NCBI RefSeq assembly: GCF_001949145.1
Contig: NW_019091404.1
Coordinates: forward strand, 2,185,608 to 2,249,607
Origin: Acanthaster planci
Taxonomy: Eukaryota; Echinodermata; Asteroidea; Valvatida; Acanthasteridae
DNA length: 64,000 nt
Direction: 5' to 3'
Position numbers and translations under genes: made by a program. Positions 60,501-64,000 of this stretch are shown piece by piece. How positions within the stretch are numbered: position 1 is the stretch's first letter; each line of letters starts with the position of its first letter. Below the pieces are notes generated by a model, which was given only the letters and a program-made list of their open reading frames with translations, ran no database searches and was not told the origin of the DNA.

Positions 60501-62906
60501 TTAAATTATTCATTATATTTAACGTTGAAAGTGACACTGACACTACACGTATGTTTTGCATTTGCTGGAACAAAAGGGCGCACGTTTTCAAATGAAATTG
60601 ACAGTCTTTTGGTATGAACTCAAGGCATAGGTGCGCAAGTTTATGCGCATTTGATGTATAGCACGCCGAGTATGTGAAACAAATTTACGCTGGAATGTAT
60701 GGTCTTTGAGCGCATGCCAACGTGTGCAAGAACCCAGAGGGGAAACATCGCACCCGTCGGTCTTTCTTTTGCCGGTCTGGGCGCAATTCAACTCAGAGTG
60801 GATACGAAAAGGACTTTAAGCAAAATGTCTCAGTTGCACAGATGGACGAGAATGTTGACAAAGGACCAACACAAAGTGAATCACATGACACACTGAACTA
60901 AGGCAGGTACAATAAACAATGTACCACGCTTTGAAAAGTCTACGGCATGAACTATTAATGGACCAGATGACACTGAGAAATGTTCTTCACTGAAATGTCT
61001 TGCTGAAGTACAGCTTCACACCACACTCACACCAAAATGATTCTTCTTTTTCTTTTCTTTGGGTGACAGGATTGGAGGTTGCTCCAAATCATCCAGCAGC
61101 TCCAGGTACAGGTCTTCATGTACGGTTTTGGCTATGTTAATGTACTGACAGCAAAACACAGCAAGCACACATAGCAAATTGAAACAACAACAGAAAAAAT
61201 AGCAACTTTTAAGCAGACAAAATGCAGGTGACATGAACTGGGAAACAGGAAAAAGTTTAGTAAGCTTCCAAAGCCCGAAAGCCTGGTAGGTACTTGTACT
61301 GCAGGTATTGATTGGTACCTACAAGATATTCTTTATGGCAACTTGGCCTCTTGAGAATAGTTAGTGAATATGAAAAACCATGCCAATCAATTACTCATGC
61401 CCAAACTGACCCCAGTTTAGGCAACCAAGTTTGATGCCCTGTGCACAAATCTGATTTGAGATTTTTTGCTACTCGGCTGTACATTTGTCAACCATCCTGT
61501 GCTTAGTTTCCCATTCATATTCCTCTTTATTGAACTGTTCCCCTGTCCCTTTTTCTCGTCTTTTTTTTTCCGTACTGTTGCTTAAGTCTGATTGCTGGCA
61601 CTACTGGGTTCAAACTCTTTAGCCTCCGAGCAAAATTGTTGGCATTAGGTTAAAGCAGCAGCACATGAAAGTTTGAATAGAAATGAAAACCAGATGTGGT
61701 TTCTATTAACAAGAACGAATAACACAATAAACAGGGAGTGGTGTCCGCAACCCTTGGTTCTTCGCGAACGTCAAACCTTCCCTTGATAAATGCACTGAAA
61801 ATAAAACGGTAATGAGGAAAAGCCTTCTATATACTGAGCCTGGTTAAAAGGAAGATCATTTAAAAGCAAGACTAAAATTAAGGAGTCCTCTCAAAATTCG
61901 TCCAGGACAAGTTGCAGAAAAGTCATGGACATTATTAAGGGTTAAGTTGCGGGATTCTTAACCATCTTTGTTCACATTATGTCCCGCTTCTGGGGTTTGG
62001 ATCAAAGGCTGGGCTCTCAAAGACACACTGTGTGTCTACTGTACCAGCAGAAAACATTGTAACAGCACAGCTTAGATGGAGCCACCTGTTGTGTGCACTG
62101 AGGCCAACTATAAACAGCCATTCACTCGTACGGGACAAATGCAGGGCTTCTTGTGGGTGAAGTCAATGTTGTCACCCACAACTTGTCCTGGACGAGTCTT
62201 GGGATGGTTCCTAAGGTATTTGGGCAGTTCTCAGACCGGTATGGTCTGAGATAGCAGAATCCCCTCAGAGAGAGAGAGAGTCCTCAGTCTTGGATGTCCT
62301 CGATTTAAAGTATCAGTTTCCTAAGCTATGGTAAAGGCTTCTTAAGAATCACTACATGATCATGATTGACGGAACAATCTCAAAATTTGCATAGATCTGC
62401 ATTTTAATGAAAATATGGCTTGTTATTCCAGTGTCTCAAGATGTTCAGTTAGTGAAAGTTGAGGCAAATAGATGTGACACAATTAGGCAGAGGAGTGAAG
62501 AACTTGGAACCTGAAAATAAGGTACATGTGCAGGTTAAGTTCTTCTTAAAAATTCACTCAAGAAGTAAAAGCAGTAGATCTGTCACTGCCAGGACAAAAA
62601 AAACAAACAAATTAACCAAAAAAGGAAAGCGTTTAATTATCAGTGGCTTCCGTGGTCAATTATGGTACCAGCATGCAGCTTCTACGTGAGTATTTTATTT
62701 TCAGATGTTAGCACAGATGCAAGCTTCAAATGGTTCCAGCACAGGAGCCAGACACAACTCACAATTTTAAAGTTCTGGTAAATGGAGCTGGGGGAGTTCT
62801 TCCCTGCAGACTTTTCTTTTTCTTTGTCATCTGAAACACTGTCGTTGCTATTTTGGCGAATGGGAACATCGGTATCTTCATAGATGACGTCGTAATTTTG
62901 ATTTTG
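54531..62906 (-). CDS. Lys/Glu-rich coiled-coil protein with N-terminal tyrosine motifs, 5'-partial, 7 exons visible
   Basis: The model joins 62906-62763, 61144-61031, 59263-59014, 58269-58137, 57466-57295, 55534-55412 and a putative last exon 54545-54531 (951 nt, 316 residues plus stop). Phases match at every junction. The upstream exons are off the right edge. I do not recognise the family. Visible parts are, first, tyrosines in acidic context (NYDVIYEDTD, SSIYQNF, HEDLYLELLDDLE) that look like SH2- or kinase-target sites. An extremely basic/acidic segment of KKEEKKQKKDKK type follows, then a coiled coil (DVDRLEIERKEVEEKRRVVT ... ELLDAELQKVQQEW). The end is polar and reads SDMRKMFER in this model. 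The composition suggests a cytosolic adaptor or scaffold; that is inference. The gene converges on the PH gene. Confidence 0.65.
55189..55374. repeat. 12-bp minisatellite (CTGTCYGTCAGG)
   Basis: About 15.5 tandem units differ mostly by C/T at one position (CTGTCCGTCAGG or CTGTCTGTCAGG). Because the unit length is a multiple of three, several frames stay open, giving artefactual tetrapeptide repeats. It lies 37 bp inside the last intron of the minus-strand gene. Confidence 0.97.
55412..55534 (-). CDS. Coiled-coil gene, exon DSASAEIVRK...SDMRK
   Basis: The acceptor is ATCATTTTGTCAG and the donor CGTAAG|GTAAAG, 123 nt, phase 0-0. It encodes a polar segment (EIVRKEISSTQKKEQLGATS) and ends SDMRK. 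The frame stays open beyond the donor through the minisatellite to 55046. Confidence 0.75.
55535..57294 (-). other. Intron of the coiled-coil gene with an inverted repeat
   Basis: This is a 1.76-kb intron, donor GTAAGA at 57294. It contains the inverted-repeat element at 56013-56173. No extra exon was recognised. Confidence 0.6.
56013..56173. mobile_element. Small inverted-repeat MITE
   Basis: The left arm CCTGCCAACCTGTCACACTC continues CTTCCTGAGGTC. It is mirrored at the right by GACCTCAGGAAGGAG, then CACGACAGGTTGGCAGG. It is about 160 bp with no coding. No target duplication was identified. Confidence 0.75.
57295..57466 (-). CDS. Coiled-coil gene, exon with second coiled-coil half
   Basis: The acceptor is GTCTCCATTTCTAG and the donor AAAGAG|GTAAGA, 172 nt. 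The first base completes an Arg codon. It encodes NERREATDPKQKELLDAELQ, KVQQEWSTCNNRLAFINSEI and a GGG linker, then TKEEKKE. Confidence 0.85.
58137..58269 (-). CDS. Coiled-coil gene, exon with first coiled-coil half
   Basis: The acceptor is CTTTTTTTCCCCTCAG and the donor CTCAG|GTAATG, 133 nt, phase 1 to phase 2. It encodes RRRTVSAFEKSDKSHLLDVD then a charged helix RLEIERKEVEEKRRVVTKRK. RRRTVS is a basic-directed kinase-like site. Confidence 0.85.
58744..58863. repeat. 20-bp tandem repeat built from CRE-like sites
   Basis: There are six 20-bp units of the form GCTTTTGTGACGTCAAATTT. Four contain the perfect palindrome TGACGTCA. One has TGACGTCG and one the decayed TAATGTCA. The array lies in an intron of the minus-strand gene, between its exons ending at 59014 and starting at 58269. 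Confidence 0.95.
59014..59263 (-). CDS. Coiled-coil gene, Lys/Glu-rich exon
   Basis: The acceptor is GGATTATTCAG and the donor AATCTG|GTAGGA, 250 nt. It encodes VLQRDGKKKSETLPAKIGKA, then a run dominated by Lys and Glu (KKEEKKQKKDKKGKGKE), an acidic stretch (VTKEEEVVAKEVEEAPGE) and GDGGKKKES. It is low complexity and likely disordered or a single charged helix. Confidence 0.82.
59264..61030 (-). other. Intron of the coiled-coil gene
   Basis: This is a 1.77-kb intron that holds the hAT MITE (59919-60288). No other feature was recognised. Confidence 0.6.
59919..60288. mobile_element. hAT-type MITE with perfect 8-bp target duplication
   Basis: The left end CAGTGTTCAAGCTAGGACCA continues GTGCAGTGCCGG. 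The right end is the inverted CCGGCACTGCCCACTGTTGC, then TAGAACACTG. Both sides are flanked by GTGAAGGA (59911-59918 and 60289-60296), an exact 8-bp duplication typical of hAT insertion. It is 370 bp, noncoding and intronic. Confidence 0.92.
61031..61144 (-). CDS. Coiled-coil gene, exon with YINIAKTVHEDLYLELLDD
   Basis: The acceptor is TGTTTTGCTGTCAG and the donor TTTGGT|GTGAGT, 114 nt, phase 0-0, 38 codons. It encodes two tyrosines in short acidic or hydrophobic motifs and a PPILSPKEKKKK segment. Confidence 0.85.
61145..62762 (-). other. Intron of the coiled-coil gene
   Basis: This 1.6-kb intron has no recognised element apart from a short AG microsatellite near 62267-62281. Confidence 0.6.
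62763..62906 (-). CDS. Coiled-coil gene, first visible exon
   Basis: The acceptor is CTTGTTCAATTGTAG and the donor AAAATT|GTGAGT, 144 nt, phase 0-0, 48 codons. It encodes QNQNYDVIYEDTDVPIRQNS, an acidic Ser/Lys stretch, then SSIYQNFKI. There is no Met start, so earlier exons must exist to the right. Confidence 0.82.
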
Positions 62907-64000
62907 CTACAATTGAACAAGATTTAATGACCTACACATGTTATCAAGTCTTCTCTAGGACTTTGTCAACAGAGAATCACATGAACAATCACATTTCTCG
63001 GTACTATCAGATCAGATAACCAACATCCTTCAAAATCCATCTGACAGGTTTAGGGGATTTTGCAGGCTAGGGGAGGATGGTATCAAGTCACTGTTACTTT
63101 CTGTATGATTTGATGGTACATGAGCAAACGAAATCACACTGGGTTACTTCGTGGTGTTGAATTTCAGGGACAGAAAAGGTGGGAAGGAGGGGCCAAGGTG
63201 AAGGTTCCAAAGAGGCCCCTTTGGCCTCGTCTGGAAAAACCAAAATTGGGTGGTGTTGAGTGGATCTTCTATCCTGTACTTGTGATCCACTTCTTAGCTC
63301 TGAGGCTTTAAAGCAGATTGGTGCCTGTGATACATACAGTGGCTTTTCTCAACCTTGCTGTTATAAGGACCAGCCCAAGACCAAAGATTTGTATTTTTTC
63401 ACATCGAACTATAGGAAGTGACTTATGAGAATTCTCCTCCAAACTCGGGCGATTTACAATAGTGCGTCTCTGAGAGTTTGCAGCACGTTCGCCAATCACA
63501 ATGTGCGAAATCTGACGACCTTTTCCATGTACGCATTGGGTCGACAGATCTCGTGCACTGTGATTGGCCAATGCGCTGCAAACTCTGGGAGGCGCACTAT
63601 TGTGAAACGCCCGTATTATCAAATAACACATTAAAAGAAATAAACCCAGAACAAAACAAATCACTTCTGGGAAGAACAAAATTGGGGAGAACTTTGAAGT
63701 GCCTGATAGCAACATTTTACAATGATCATATGACTCTTAACAAAATTAAGAAAACGAGCAGGGTTTAGGTGTTTATACACAATGCACCACGAACACTTCA
63801 AGGCCTCTCCCATACAATCAGTTCTATTAAGGTTGTTAATTGCTGAGTGCTAACTCCAAATGGTAAAAAAAACACACGAGTTGTTAAATTAGATTGCCAC
63901 AGCGAAAGAACTTTTGTTCATATGAACTTACACAGACAGGAATGCAAAACGTTGTCCCTCCCCCCCAAAAAAATAAGTAAACAAACTGCGTAAAACCGTG
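62907..64000 (-). other. Intron or upstream part of the coiled-coil gene
   Basis: No upstream exon with a convincing donor was found before the window ends. The region contains copy 3 of the GGGCG hairpin MITE. Confidence 0.45.
63446..63618. mobile_element. GGGCG hairpin MITE, family B, copy 3
   Basis: The ends are CGGGCGATTTACAATAGTGCG and the mirrored GGCGCACTATTGTGAAACGC, then CCGTATTA. It has the same inner arms and centre (ACGCATTGGGTCGACAG) as the other two copies, with its own substitutions. Confidence 0.88.

Noticed and set aside
1-64000. CRISPR arrays, phage, plasmid or bacterial operon structures
   Set aside because: No regularly spaced direct repeats with unique spacers were seen, and the gene structure is clearly eukaryotic. 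The tandem arrays found are head-to-tail minisatellites.

Overview
This is eukaryotic genomic DNA. It has intron-containing genes with canonical GT..AG junctions, long introns, many non-autonomous DNA transposons and a nuclear tRNA gene. The protein families, the dispersed hairpin-type MITEs and the very frequent palindrome TACATGTA suggest a marine invertebrate deuterostome. My best guess is an echinoderm, perhaps a sea star, at low to moderate confidence. No virus, plasmid, CRISPR array or bacterial operon was seen.

Layout. (1) Positions 1-21 kb, minus strand: two tandem amino-acid transporter genes of the SLC7/CAT type. The upstream gene (20849 to 10959) is complete in four exons and assembles without a frame break into a 732-residue protein. 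It is a strongly divergent relative of SLC7A14. The downstream gene shows only its first coding exon (3344-3080), which closely matches SLC7A14; the rest lies off the left edge. Between and inside them sit a tRNA-Leu gene with three tRNA-like relics, a 93-bp tandem repeat and two hairpin MITEs. (2) About 21-39.9 kb: no convincing coding exon. This stretch holds a CpG-rich patch near 23 kb, which may be the promoter and first noncoding exon of the next gene. After it comes CpG-poor sequence rich in TACATGTA, with a hAT-like element and other repeat pieces. (3) 39.9-48.5 kb, plus strand: a complete eight-exon gene for a 1272-residue protein with three PH domains, a coiled coil and a Ser-rich tail, probably a membrane/cytoskeleton adaptor. 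(4) 54.5-62.9 kb, minus strand, converging on the PH gene: seven exons of a Lys/Glu-rich coiled-coil protein with N-terminal tyrosine motifs that I do not recognise. Its 5' end is off the right edge. Its introns carry a 12-bp minisatellite that leaves the exon frame open, a 20-bp repeat made of CRE-like sites, and a hAT MITE with a perfect 8-bp target duplication.

Exon ends were chosen by hand from splice consensus and frame continuity. In all three multi-exon models the coding lengths add up to a multiple of three. No transcript data or database searches were available, so family names rest on remembered motifs.
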